The notes: generated by a model not told the origin, from the letters alone. DNA of 37,997 nt from Ichthyophonus hoferi (GCA_002751075.1 NAOQ01000285.1:1336-39332), one strand, 5' to 3'. Counted from the first letter of the stretch, positions 9,953 through 19,769 are shown. Translations and numbers: made by a program.

Positions 9953-12281
9953 TATAACAGTCCATAGAGAAGTATAAGATATGACTAAGCAAGGCAAACA
10001 CGTTCCATATCAGGTCCCAACGGGTGTCCATAATGTGGCAAAGATAACAATGTTATACTATGTAATATTATATTACATTATCTTGGTATATATCTATTCA
10101 TCAACATATACTCATACACAGAAGAATAGGGATTGACATGCATGATGTCTTTGCTATCGATTATATATGTTATATCCCACCACACAATTGCAATATATCT
10201 TACCTGGAGCAATCATTATCTCATGCTTCTTCGTTCGTAGCCTTACAAAGGTCAATTCATTCTATAGCAAAATATTATTATTAAGAGAGATATACTAGAA
10301 GTAGAGAAAGAAGAATTTGCAGAAAGATAAACATATGCGTACATACCATATCACTATACTTGTATTTTAAAATATTATACTATTATACTATTACACTATT
10401 ATACTACNNNNNNNNNNNNNNNNNNNNNNNNNNNNNNNNNNNNNNNNNNNNNNNNNNNNNNNNNNNNNNNNNNNNNNNNNNNNNNNNNNNNNNNNNNNNN
10501 NNNNNNNNNNNNNNNNNNNNNNNNNNNNNNNNNNNNNNNNNNNNNNNNNNNNNNNNNNNNNNNNNNNNNNNNNNNNNNNNNNNNNNNNNNNNNNNNNNNN
10601 NNNNNNNNNNNNNNNNNNNNNNNNNNNNNNNNNNNNNNNNNNNNNNNNNNNNNNNNNNNNNNNNNNNNNNNNNNNNNNNNNNNNNNNNNNNNNNNNNNNN
10701 NNNNNNNNNNNNNNNNNNNNNNNNNNNNNNNNNNNNNNNNNNNNNNNNNNNNNNNNNNNNNNNNNNNNNNNNNNNNNNNNNNNNNNNNNNNNNNNNNNNN
10801 NNNNNNNNNNNNNNNNNNNNNNNNNNNNNNNNNNNNNNNNNNNNNNNNNNNNNNNNNNNNNNNNNNNNNNNNNNNNNNNNNNNNNNNNNNNNNNNNNNNN
10901 NNNNCTACTATACTACTATACTATTATACTATTATACTACTATACTATTATACTATTATACTACTATACTACTATACTATTATACTATTATACTACTACA
11001 CTATTATACTACTATACTATTATACTACTATACTACTATACTACTATACTACTATACTATTATACTATTAAACCACTAAACTATTATACTATTATACTAC
11101 TATATTATACTAAACAAAAAAAGAGAAAGAGAGGAAAAAGATAAACATAGATCACAGTGACGCGAGTATGATAACTTTACCTGACTATCTAGAGCTTGAA
11201 CTAAGGTAGACGTAGTATGTGCAAAGGGGCCGACTAGGGCCACATACTTGGCTGTAGTTCCGGTATCAAAGGAGGAGTAAATACTCAGTCCTGTAGACAG
11301 GGTGGCTTGGTTTAACAGGAAGTGGCCTCCAATCAATCAATTACAAACAATAAACTATAAATTGCTTCTCACTATGAATAAAATTTCACAATCATGTCTA
11401 CAACTACCTCCCTCCCTGTTCTTATGGTAACCAATATATCCTTATTATCTGTGAAAGATATATAGTAACTCGATCATTTCTGTATTAAAGCCCAAACGTG
11501 CACACACCCATAATAACATATACTCATACCCCTCTACTCTCTCTTTCATCATTATATATGAGTATAATAAAACTCTCAGGGTGCCTGTGGTCTATACTAT
11601 TGGCCTACACCCTGTAAGTACCTTCTTTGTTCAATACCACCAATCCTATCACGTTCTTCTTTGCTTTGATCCTGCTGATAATCTCATGGACATCCTACAA
11701 CCCCAGGTAAGATTAATGCTTTTTCCACTTAACCTACCAAGTAATTGGTAACATATGGTTAAAACAAAAAATACGTAGGATAAATGAATAGCCAGCCAGT
11801 CAAATTTGAAAAGGTAATTTGCAGCAATAGTTTAGAGATAACATGGAAGGGTGATCAATCCTTGTGCATGTGTATAAGAATAAGTGAGTGTACAGTCATA
11901 ATATGTGTCTAACAATAAAAATAAAAGAAACCGCAACAAAAAAAAAATGTTTAGGATCAAAAAACTACTAGGAAAAAAGAGAAATAAAACAAAAAGAGAA
12001 GGAAAGATCCAAAGAAAAGTGAATTAAATTTGTGGGGTAAGTAGGCCTGAGTGGTAGAAAAGGCACCTTAACCCCATCAACAATATAACCTAAGCTTTCA
12101 TATATAAACTGCATTGGCAAGAAAGGTGGGTAAAGACACTAGCAATATATATATATATATATATGCAACAATATAGCAACAGAGAATAGCAGGCTTATGG
12201 GATGGCCTACCGAAGACAGGTCAAATAACAAAAAAAGCACATGTTCGCATAAAACGTAAATGCAAGAATTTTTCTTACCAT
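9456..12281 (-). CDS. DYNLRB: Dynein light chain roadblock-type (DYNLRB1/2-like), 5 exons
   Basis: Minus-strand exons in transcript order: 12279-12281 (ATG only), 11622-11694, 11181-11290, 10204-10261, 9456-9502. Together they give 96 aa, the length of human DYNLRB1. The coding match is continuous: DVHEIISRIKAKKNVIG / LVVLNKEG / LSIYSSFD / TTAKYVALV / [36 protein letters not shown]. This is the roadblock/LC7 fold, a homodimer on the dynein intermediate chain that links cargo to cytoplasmic dynein. All introns are GT-AG. The first exon is inferred: the second exon opens in frame straight after an acceptor and needs a start, and an ATG abutting GTAAGA at 12281 supplies one in the right phase. 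An alternative acceptor at 11326 would insert 12 residues (HFLLNQATLSTG); it fits the family less well. The third intron (10262-11180) contains the N gap. Confidence 0.94.
9929..9951. repeat. (AT)n microsatellite in last DYNLRB intron
   Basis: An uninterrupted AT run inside the intron between 9502 and 10204. The small minus-strand open frame covering it (9788-9997) is an artefact of the repeat. Confidence 0.9.
10370..11105. repeat. ACTATTAT/ACTACTAT simple-repeat array containing an N gap
   Basis: Both sides of the gap consist of interleaved 'tactattatac' and 'tactactatac' units, with about 38 bp visible on the left and 200 bp on the right. The array lies wholly inside a DYNLRB intron. A shorter array could simply have collapsed the assembly here, so its true length is unknown. 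Confidence 0.93.
10408..10904. other. Assembly gap (497 N)
   Basis: A run of N within the simple-repeat array. Both flanks are the same repeat, so the gap is probably more of that repeat rather than missing genes. Confidence 0.99.
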
Positions 12282-12339
12282 AGTTGACAATAATTAACAG
12301 TTAGTTATATGATGTAAAAGTTATCTAGATATCTCCTAG

Positions 12340-14230
12340 ACAATATATAGCAATATATTTACTCCTAAGTTAACAATAGTATGCTTTCCATCACATTTAA
12401 TATTGTAGATTTCGATTGGGATGGAGCTATATCAACAATTTTCTCCAACATATATTATCCGATTTTCCTAGTCCGCACTACAGTGCTAGGCCCATGTTAA
12501 GTCTAACAAGGATTTAACATATATTTAACCCCTCAAAGTTTATTTATAACTTGGCATTTCACTGCAAAGCCATATTTTTCTTCATAAACATCGAATTGAT
12601 ATAATATTCATATTCACATTCTAATAAACATACTATATCCTGAAATTCCACATGCAGAAGCATATACCTTAAACTAAAGTATTCAATAAATACATGCAAA
12701 CTAGTTTAGTTTGATTTGCAAAACGAATGTCGTATTTCGATTTGAATTTCCTTGAATTGTTAGTACCAGTGAGGTTTTCAAGGCTTGAATTACTATTTTG
12801 TTTTTCGTTCACTTATCATCCAACCTACTTGATTCGATTTGATTTTTGACCATCAAAAATTATAATATATAATTCAAAAGGGATGTGCAAAAGGAAAAGG
12901 AAATTTTAAATTGATAAAAAAAATTAAGCAAAACAACCACAAGGTTTGGTAGTAGCGCATAGATCAATCACTTTTTTACGTCAGGTTGTGTTTTGGTCAA
13001 AATAATGCTATTCATTCGACCTCAGCTATTAAGGGTTATTGTAAAAATAATTTATTATGGTTATGTTGAGATTAAAAATACTGAAACTAATCTTATATTG
13101 TTATTAATATATAAATATTACTGATATTTCAATGCACCTCAACCTAACCTGAGTAGATTGGCTATTCATACTATTATTGTATGTAAATATGATTATTTAA
13201 TAATCTGGCCCTGTACCAGTCATCTTTCATGTCTTGATCATAAATTATGAATGTAAACAATACATTTAAATTCAAATTCTTTGCATTTTATGTGTACGAA
13301 GCATATCACGAGCATCATATAACACCTCTAATTCCTCAGTATGGGGAATGCAAAAACATGTCGTGAAGGTGTTCATTAAGTCCTGTTAATCAGGTTTTTC
13401 TTTCATATTTGACATTGGACTTCTATTACAATAATAAATAGTCCTTATACACCACGTAGATTCAGGATTTAAGTGAGGTTTGAAATATAGGTTGACAATA
13501 ATCGGTAATTATTTTATAACAAAGACTTGAAAAGCCAGAAATAAGATTACAGAGCTTAGTAATTTTCTGTCAGAACTATTATGGTACCTACGGATGGTTC
13601 ATTTCAGAAGCATGAAGTGGTAATTATACATTAACATATTTTGTGCTAGGGAGATGAATGATGATTGCCTTTACCCCGTTGATGATTCATTCAATTCTTC
13701 AGTAGTTTCTTCTTGATTGCACCAGCTCATTTGTGCTCATTGTATAATTTCTCGGTACAGACAATTGAAGTTCTTATCCCAAGAATACTCCTAATGTTAT
13801 TTTGCTCAATATTTGTTTTTAATGTAAATCCTGCAAGTGAATGTACTTACGTACACATCTATTCCCGACGCCAGAAGAATAATTCTGAAGTGTAATGCAA
13901 AGCTTTTATTTGTATAGCACAAGTTCTATCAATTAATCAAATTCTTAATGGAGCATGACTATACACTGTCTTCCATCATTATATTGTTGTTCTCTTTTTA
14001 AGTCTCATTTTTTTATACTATGTAAATATGACCAGTATCCAAGCCAAAATAATCACACGGTCAGGTGTAGGTCTATACTGGTAGTTCTACAACCTGGAGC
14101 CTTACCGATCATACAGGGGATTAAATTAGTTGCTCAAACAGCAAACAGGAGTATTTGAATTTAAGTATTTCCTAATCTAGCTATAATCATTTAATATTAT
14201 AAGCAACTGTTATTATATATTTAGTCTGGC
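12340..14230 (+). repeat. Tandem segmental duplication, unit 1 non-coding part
   Basis: 12340-13030 aligns to 15830-16490, and 13640-14230 aligns to 16500-17060, both in the same order and orientation. Landmarks are 'attgtagatttcg', 'gctccaaca/gctccagca', 'ttctcggta(c/t)a', 'aatcctgcaagt(g/a)aatgtactta' and 'cacggtcaggtgt'. By eye the two are roughly 75-80% alike with many small indels. The stretch 13030-13640 has no partner in unit 2. The unit sits upstream of CAP-2 as its partner sits upstream of CAP-3, so gene and upstream DNA were copied together. Confidence 0.9.
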
Positions 14231-14234
14231 AAAA

Positions 14235-14545
14235 TAGTCAGTGCAATCTATTGGTGGTAAGTGGCAATCCCCCGGATGATCATCTATCAAATTTGAATCA
14301 GCCAATGGTAGAAGTCCCACAACTATGCAATAAGGCATTTCAGATCCAGTTTTTGGGTACATAAGTCATAGCTAATGCATTCTGTCCAAATCAAAACTTG
14401 CTGACTTGTTAAATAAAAAGATGTCTTAGTGTCATTGTATATTTGTACTACATGTATGGAAAAGAACATGTTAAACAGCCCTTTAATTGGGCATTCCCTT
14501 CCCTTCTAAACTAAAATAGGTCACTGGAGCGCTCCTGCCTCTACA
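14235..14545 (+). repeat. Repeat A, copy 2
   Basis: Matches the copies at 205-520, 19150-19385 and 19455-19765, ending in 'ggtcactggagcgctcctgcctcta'. It lies about 0.5 kb upstream of CAP-2. Most of it is absent from the corresponding place before CAP-3 (17070-17125). Confidence 0.75.
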
Positions 14546-14558
14546 TATTATATGATAG

Positions 14559-14560
<2 letters not shown>

Positions 14561-14589
<29 letters not shown>
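14561..14589. repeat. (AT)n microsatellite
   Basis: An uninterrupted AT run directly after repeat A copy 2. Confidence 0.95.
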
Positions 14590-14594
<5 letters not shown>

Positions 14595-14854
14595 ACATTT
14601 TTATTTTTGTAGGAATACAGGCGACTATTAGTAAATAAACTCAAATACATATAGTCATCTAAACATAAATAACTCCTGCGGTTTGGTTGGCATTCAGAGA
14701 TAAAGATACAAGTATACGGCAGTCCTACCTATTTGGATGCTATTCTGAGTTAGGCTCGTTAAACTTAACCATCCAATAGTTCCTTACTTCCTTGGACGAG
14801 ACTTCTAATTGGCATATTATATCTCGATGACTATTTGGGAATTTTAAAGTGTGC

Positions 14855-15051
14855 TGTTGTTGGCGATTGGATGCAATGTATTGCACAGGTGGTGTAGTGG
14901 AATGTATTGCACAAGGGTCAAGTATAAACTTGAGAAGGGCTTAAAATCCACAGAACTATTAGTTCTTTAGTCGACTGAGCAAAAAATTAGTACTTCGATT
15001 GTATCTAAAGTAACATTTCAAAAGCTACAGTATAAGCCAACCCTTATCACA
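14855..15051 (+). promoter_or_regulatory. CAP-2 promoter: inverted CCAAT box, TATA box, promoter duplication
   Basis: ATTGG lies at 14866-14870 within GTTGTTGGCGATTGGATGCAA, TATAAA at 14923-14928 followed by CTTG, and CTTATCACA just before the ATG. Between the two boxes 'aatgtattgcaca' occurs twice, 27 bp apart (from 14874 and 14901). CAP-3 has it once, and its box spacing is 27 bp shorter. The TATA-to-ATG distance (129 bp) is nearly the same as in CAP-1 and CAP-3, implying a 5' leader of about 100 bases. Confidence 0.75.
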
Positions 15052-15804
15052 ATGCCCAAACAAATTATTTCGACTGTCGCTCTTTCTATTATTGCCTTAG
15101 CGGGCATAACGGTCCAGGCAGAAATGACTGACAGTTTGAGAACTCTAGTCTTGAACCAACACAATGAATTACGTAGACTGGCTAAGGCAGCAGATATGGC
15201 GGAATTGGAGTATGATCAAAATTTAGAATGTTCGGCAAGGTTAGCTGCTGAGCTAAAGTTGGCCAGAGGTTTTGAATTTGATACTGATTCAGCAAATCCA
15301 AACCTATATAAGGCTTGCGGTGCTAAAGAAATCTCACAATATGTTGGTGAAAACTACTTGATAGGAGAAGTCAATGAGGCATTATATTCATGGAGTCTTG
15401 CAGTTGACGAAGCTGGGTGCTCTCAACGTGATAAATATATATCTAAGACAAACTATAACGGCCAGCAAAAACAATTAGCTATCTCCCCAGACCATCTTCA
15501 GCACACTCAGGAAAATTGTAAAAGGGAATGGAGTAATAAAACCTGGCGTAATTACGTACAGATGATAGCGGCCAAAACATTTCGGGTGGGCTGCTGGTAC
15601 GAGGCGAGAGTTGGCACAATATGTCACTATTATCCAGGATTTTCTCCGCGTCGAGACGCCCTAAACGATCTTCTCACATTTGGGACACCTTGTCGTAGGT
15701 GTCCTTCTTGGGCTCGATACTGCTATCAGGACCTCTGCACTAGAGAAGAGTATGAATCAGTAAATGTATGTGTCAAGGTTCATTATTATTTACCTATTAG
15801 GTAA
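15052..15804 (+). CDS. CAP-2: secreted CAP/SCP domain protein, single exon
   Basis: A 250-aa intronless gene. The signal peptide (MPKQIISTVALSIIALAGI, cleavage near VQA) is nearly identical in its core to CAP-1. The mature part starts with EMTDSLRTLVLNQHNELRR, keeps VGEN (with the cavity glutamate), an ASxR/VGCW-like core (FRVGCWYEARVGTICHYYP), and a Cys-rich tail (CRRCP, CYQDLC). The CAP1 signature GHFxQxxW is altered to RNYVQMIA, so the cavity histidine and the tryptophan are gone. The C-terminus runs 17 or so residues beyond the position where CAP-1 stops. It is probably secreted. Whether it still binds the usual CAP ligands is doubtful. It is the intact member of a tandem pair with CAP-3. 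Confidence 0.91.
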   Translation: MPKQIISTVALSIIALAGITVQAEMTDSLRTLVLNQHNELRRLAKAADMAELEYDQNLECSARLAAELKLARGFEFDTDSANPNLYKACGAKEISQYVGENYLIGEVNEALYSWSLAVDEAGCSQRDKYISKTNYNGQQKQLAISPDHLQHTQENCKREWSNKTWRNYVQMIAAKTFRVGCWYEARVGTICHYYPGFSPRRDALNDLLTFGTPCRRCPSWARYCYQDLCTREEYESVNVCVKVHYYLPIR

Positions 15805-15824
15805 TATATAATATAACAAGATAG

Positions 15825-17060
15825 CTATTTCTAAGTTAGTAGTAGTATATTCTCCAATATATTTTATATTGTAGATTTCGTTTGGAATCAAGTAATATTA
15901 ACATTTGCTCCAGCATTCGATTTTCCTAGCCGCACCACAGTGCTAAGCCCTGTAAAGTCTTGCTAGGATTCAAAATATTTTTAACTCACAAAGTTTATTT
16001 GTTTGTAACCTGATATCTCACTACAAAGCCAGATTCTTATTTATAAAGATTGAATTAATATAATACTACAGCTCATTCCAATAAATATACTATATCCTGA
16101 AATTTCACATGCAGGATCATATACCCTAAAATGAAGTATTCAATATATACCTGCCGTACAGAATATTTTAGTTTGATTTGTAAAACAAGTGTAATATTTC
16201 AATTTGAATTTCTTTCAATTGCTGGAGCCCGTGAGTTTTTAAATGCCTAAAATGCTATCTTGTTTTTTGTTCACTATCATTCAACCCACTTGATTCAATT
16301 TAATTTTTGACCATTTAAAATTGTAGATACATAATCGAAAGGGGATATACAAAAGGAAAAAGTAATTAACTTGATAAAAAAATAAAACAATACAAACACA
16401 AGCATTGATAATTGTAAGTATAGAGTAGTCAGTTTTTTACTTCAAATCGGGTTTTGGCCAGAATGTTGCCTAATCATTCGATTTCAGTTATAAGGGTATG
16501 GAGTGATTGCCTTTATTCCATTGATAACTCAATTCTTTAGCAGTTTCTTCTTGATTGCACCAACTCATTTGTGCTTATTATATAATTTCTCGGTATAAAC
16601 AATTAAAACGTTTATTTTAGATATCCTCCTTGCATTATTTTGCTCGACACTTTTAATGTAAATCCTGCAAGTAAATGTACTTATATACACATTTATTCTC
16701 GAAACCCGAGGAATATCTAAAGTAGTACGCAAAGCTTTTATTTGTATAACACATTCTATTAATCAATCAAATTTTTAATGGAAAATGATGACGACACACT
16801 GTCCTCCATCATTATGTTGTTGTTCTTTTTTAAAATCTCATTTTCGTATATTATGTAAATGACCAGCATCCAAGCCAAAATATTTACACGGTCAGGTGTG
16901 TAGGTTTATACTGATAGTTCTACAACCCGGAACCTTACGGATCATACAGGGATTTAAATTAGTTGTTTAAACAAGAGTACTTGAATTTAGGCATTTCCTT
17001 ATTTAGCTATATCATTTAGTATTATAAGCAACTGTTATTATATATTTAGTCTGGAAAAAT
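15825..17060 (+). repeat. Tandem segmental duplication, unit 2 non-coding part
   Basis: Same-orientation partner of 12340-14230. The junction between the two matched blocks is near 16490, where about 0.6 kb present in unit 1 (13030-13640) is missing. It begins about 20 bp after the CAP-2 stop, so the duplication unit is upstream DNA plus gene. Confidence 0.9.
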
Positions 17061-17069
17061 AATCCGTGC

Positions 17070-17125
17070 AATCTATTGGTGGTAAGCGGCAATCTGGATC
17101 AAAATTAAATCAGCCAATGGAAAAG
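17070..17125 (+). repeat. Repeat A, copy 3 (short fragment)
   Basis: Only the first 55 or so bases of repeat A remain ('caatctattggtggtaag' to 'aaatcagccaatgg'). The sequence then jumps to the CAP-3 promoter, skipping about 0.57 kb that lies between these points in unit 1 (14285-14850). Confidence 0.7.
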
Positions 17126-17139
17126 GACGTGACTGTGCA

Positions 17140-17309
17140 ATGTTGGTGATTGGATGCAACGTATTGCACAGGGGTAAGTATAAATTTGATAATGATTTAA
17201 AATCACCAGCACTATTTTAGTTCTTTCATGGACTGAGCAAAAATTCAGTACTTCAATTGTATCTAAATTAACCTTCCGAAAACTGCAGTATAAACCAACC
17301 CTTATCACA
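17140..17309 (+). promoter_or_regulatory. CAP-3 promoter remnant
   Basis: ATTGG at 17149-17153, TATAAA at 17179-17184 followed by TTTG, and CTTATCACAATG at the former start. It matches the CAP-2 promoter almost throughout, except for the single copy of the 'tattgcaca' element. The core elements are intact although the gene behind them is not. Confidence 0.65.
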
Positions 17310-17800
17310 ATGGTCATAAAAGCTATTTCAACTGTCACTCTTTCCATTCTCGCATTAACGGATGTAATGCCAGGCACAAATGACTAATAATTAAAGAAAT
17401 CTCATTGTGAATCATCACAATAGGCTACGCAGATTGGCTAACGGAACAAATATGTTGGAAATGGAGTACGACATAAATTTAGAATGTTCGGCAAAACAAG
17501 TTGCTGATAAAAGATTGAAGAACGATAACGTTATTACTGCTAAACATCACGACCCACAATCGATTATGAGTTGGTATACTGAACGTGGTGATAAAACAAA
17601 CATGGATGTTAATGAAAGCCTCTCGACAAGTGACCCCATAACGGCGATATTTGAATGGTTCGAGAAACCTTACATATCTAATGACACTTTTTTAACTGGT
17701 AACTATAAAATTTACGAGTACTATCAAGGAGTTAAGTATATCGCCAAGACATAACAATCTGAAATGACAAATTTCATGATCGCAGGACCTCTGCCAGTGG
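17310..17800 (+). pseudogene. CAP-3: decayed CAP/SCP gene copy
   Basis: The ATG context, a signal peptide resembling CAP-2 (ISTVTLSILAL), and then NHHNRLRRLANGTNMLEMEYDINLECSAK-like sequence show this was a CAP gene. The reading frame is not continuous between signal peptide and body, and most of the second half of the CAP domain is missing. A scrap with the CAP-2 tail sequence CAGGACCTCTGC remains near 17785. It is broken by at least three changes. A 115-codon open piece (17407-17754) survives. It keeps the promoter elements, so it may still be transcribed. Confidence 0.87.
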
Positions 17801-17925
17801 CTAGTTCAATTAAAATCGATCAACTTGGGATTCCATTTAACATCAACAGATTGCCCTAACTATTTTTCCCGACTACATATGTGATAATAATTGTTAATAA
17901 TATTAAATGATTACAGCCATATAAA
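17785..17925 (+). repeat. Repeat B, copy 2
   Basis: Follows the CAP-3 remnant. It shares 'catttaacatcaa', 'aactatttttcccgactacatatgtgataataattg' and 'aataatattaaatgatta' with 2675-2800 and 18905-19105. The frame read through it ends in NYFSRLHM and a stop, as at 2725. Confidence 0.7.
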
Positions 17926-18904
17926 TTTTTTTCTAAATTAATTAAATTTACCCGTTTAAACAATAGTAAGTGTCCTCTACGTTTTCTTAAAGGTTCTCAT
18001 ATTATCCATATATGGTTCATATATCTGCTAAGTTTTAAGGAAGATAGATTGATCCTATGTCTGCAGAATTAGAACTAACTGAATGTTAATATAGCCCGCC
18101 ATTGACAAAATCCTGGTGTTGATCATATTTGGCTAGGCCTATTACGTTGTGCCTTACAATTTTAAATAGCTATTATCACTGTTTAGAACTAGATAAAATA
18201 AGAGCTTATCCAATGCTCTGGCTAGTCACATCCTGCTTTCCCAGTTTCAGTATAGCTAGTAAAGTCCTAGTTTAATTTATGCAATTTTGTTTTTTAAAAG
18301 TTTGAAACGAAACTCTTGCACTTTGGGAGGAGGAATATATATTTCTCCTGGTATTTTTCAAGACAAAAAGATTACCTATTAACAATGAGCTGCAAGCAAA
18401 TATGATTAATTTATAGTCGTTAGTAACCAATTGGAGTAGTTAACCAATATTTGATACGATAATTTGATCTTAATGTTATACAACATGGCCACATTGCGGA
18501 TTGAGCTTATGCTCATTTAAAAAAAAAAGTACAACTTTTATGTCAAAAACATCACGTTATATTTTACTTTATTTTACAATATCGTCTGGTGCCAAACTTA
18601 CTCCTCAAATTGTTGCTGATTAACATTAATGATCTCACAGTGGTTTGTAAAATCGTATGTGATAATAGATTTCTAATCATCCGTATACATAATAGTCTCC
18701 ATGCAACAATAGAGAAATTCAACCCCTTTGATATATATAGCTATGGATAATGAAAGTTCGTTAGCACATAATCCCAATAGAATTGGCAATTAATATCTAC
18801 AGGTCAAGAAGTAAAGAATGGATAGTTCAGTATATATTAGTTTATATAAATACTACCATTGAATAAATAGGAAATGTTTGTCCTTTAGACATTTTTGTAA
18901 CAAT
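17926..18904. other. Intergenic, nothing recognised
   Basis: About 1 kb of AT-rich sequence. I see no open frame of note, CAP remnant, RNA gene or clear repeat. Confidence 0.5.
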
Positions 18905-19105
18905 CACACGTCAGGTGTAGGCATAATGCCTCTGCCATTGGCTGCAATTTTAAATCATGCCTATCTTATATTGCCACCTAACATCAATACATTGTACTAA
19001 CTATTTTTCTAGACTACATGTGTAATAATAATTGCCAATAATGTTAAATGATTATAGCTATAAAAAAATGCTTAAAATGATTAAATATTCCTGTTTTAAC
19101 AACTA
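18905..19105 (+). repeat. Repeat B, copy 3
   Basis: Starts with 'cacacgtcaggtgtagg', as at 14045, then 'cctctgccattggctgc' as at 17790, then 'ctatttttctagactacatgtgtaataataattgc'. It joins the element types seen separately elsewhere, so this may show their original order. Confidence 0.7.
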
Positions 19106-19149
19106 CTATAATCCCCTAATACGATTGGTAAGGCTCCAGATTGTAGAAC

Positions 19150-19385
19150 TGGTCCTGCGACTGTGCAATTAGCCATTTCAAATCCCATGTTTCTGAGTCC
19201 AGATAACTCATTCCTAAGGCATCTTGCCTAAAACAAATTCTGTCGCCTTGTGTTAATAAAGAAATATGTCTTGGCATAGTTGTACCATTGAAAAGGATAC
19301 GTTAAAACGCCCCTTAATTCAATATTCTCTCCTTCTAAACAAATATAGGTCGCAGGGACGCTCCTGTCTCTACTTATTATTTCCA
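19150..19385 (+). repeat. Repeat A, copy 4
   Basis: Runs from 'gactgtgcaattagccatttcaaatc' to 'ggtcgcagggacgctcctgtctctacttatta'. It directly follows repeat B copy 3 and is directly followed by another repeat A. Confidence 0.75.
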
Positions 19386-19454
19386 GCATATATTTATTTT
19401 AATGCTGGCGACTAGTAGTACGTAAGCCTAAATATGTATAGTCATCTGGTTTGG

Positions 19455-19765
19455 AGACAATAGCTAGTGCAATCTATTGGTGTTAAACGACAATCTAAGA
19501 TGATTGATCAAAATTGAACCGGCCAAAAGTAGAGATCATGTAACTATATAATAAGCTATTTCCGATCATATGCTTTGGAGACCAAATAACACATTGCTTG
19601 AGCATTTTTGCCCAAGACAAGTCCTGCTTGTTTGTTTAATAATAAAATATGTCTTAGCAGATCTGTACTCCGTGTATGCAAAGGGACACGTTTAAACGCC
19701 CCTGAATTCAGTATTCTCTCTCCTTACAAGCAAACATTGGTGACAGGAGCCTTCGCGTATCTACT
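19455..19765 (+). repeat. Repeat A, copy 5
   Basis: Runs from 'agtgcaatctattggtgttaaacg' to 'ggtgacaggagccttcgcgtatctacttatta'. It is in tandem with copy 4. The 80-codon open frame inside (19608-19850) has no counterpart in other copies and is not supported. Confidence 0.75.
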
Positions 19766-19769
19766 TATT

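Noticed and set aside
10360-11079. 239-codon open frame across the first gap
   Set aside because: Made of N positions and a simple repeat inside a DYNLRB intron on the other strand.
11327-11336. ATG at 11336 as the start of a separate 78-aa protein
   Set aside because: Splicing to 10261 and 11622 gives a full roadblock protein. This ATG is within the intron.
13955-14158. 67-codon frame with QPGALPIIQGIK
   Set aside because: Lies in the duplicated non-coding block, and the partner at 16780-16980 does not keep the frame.
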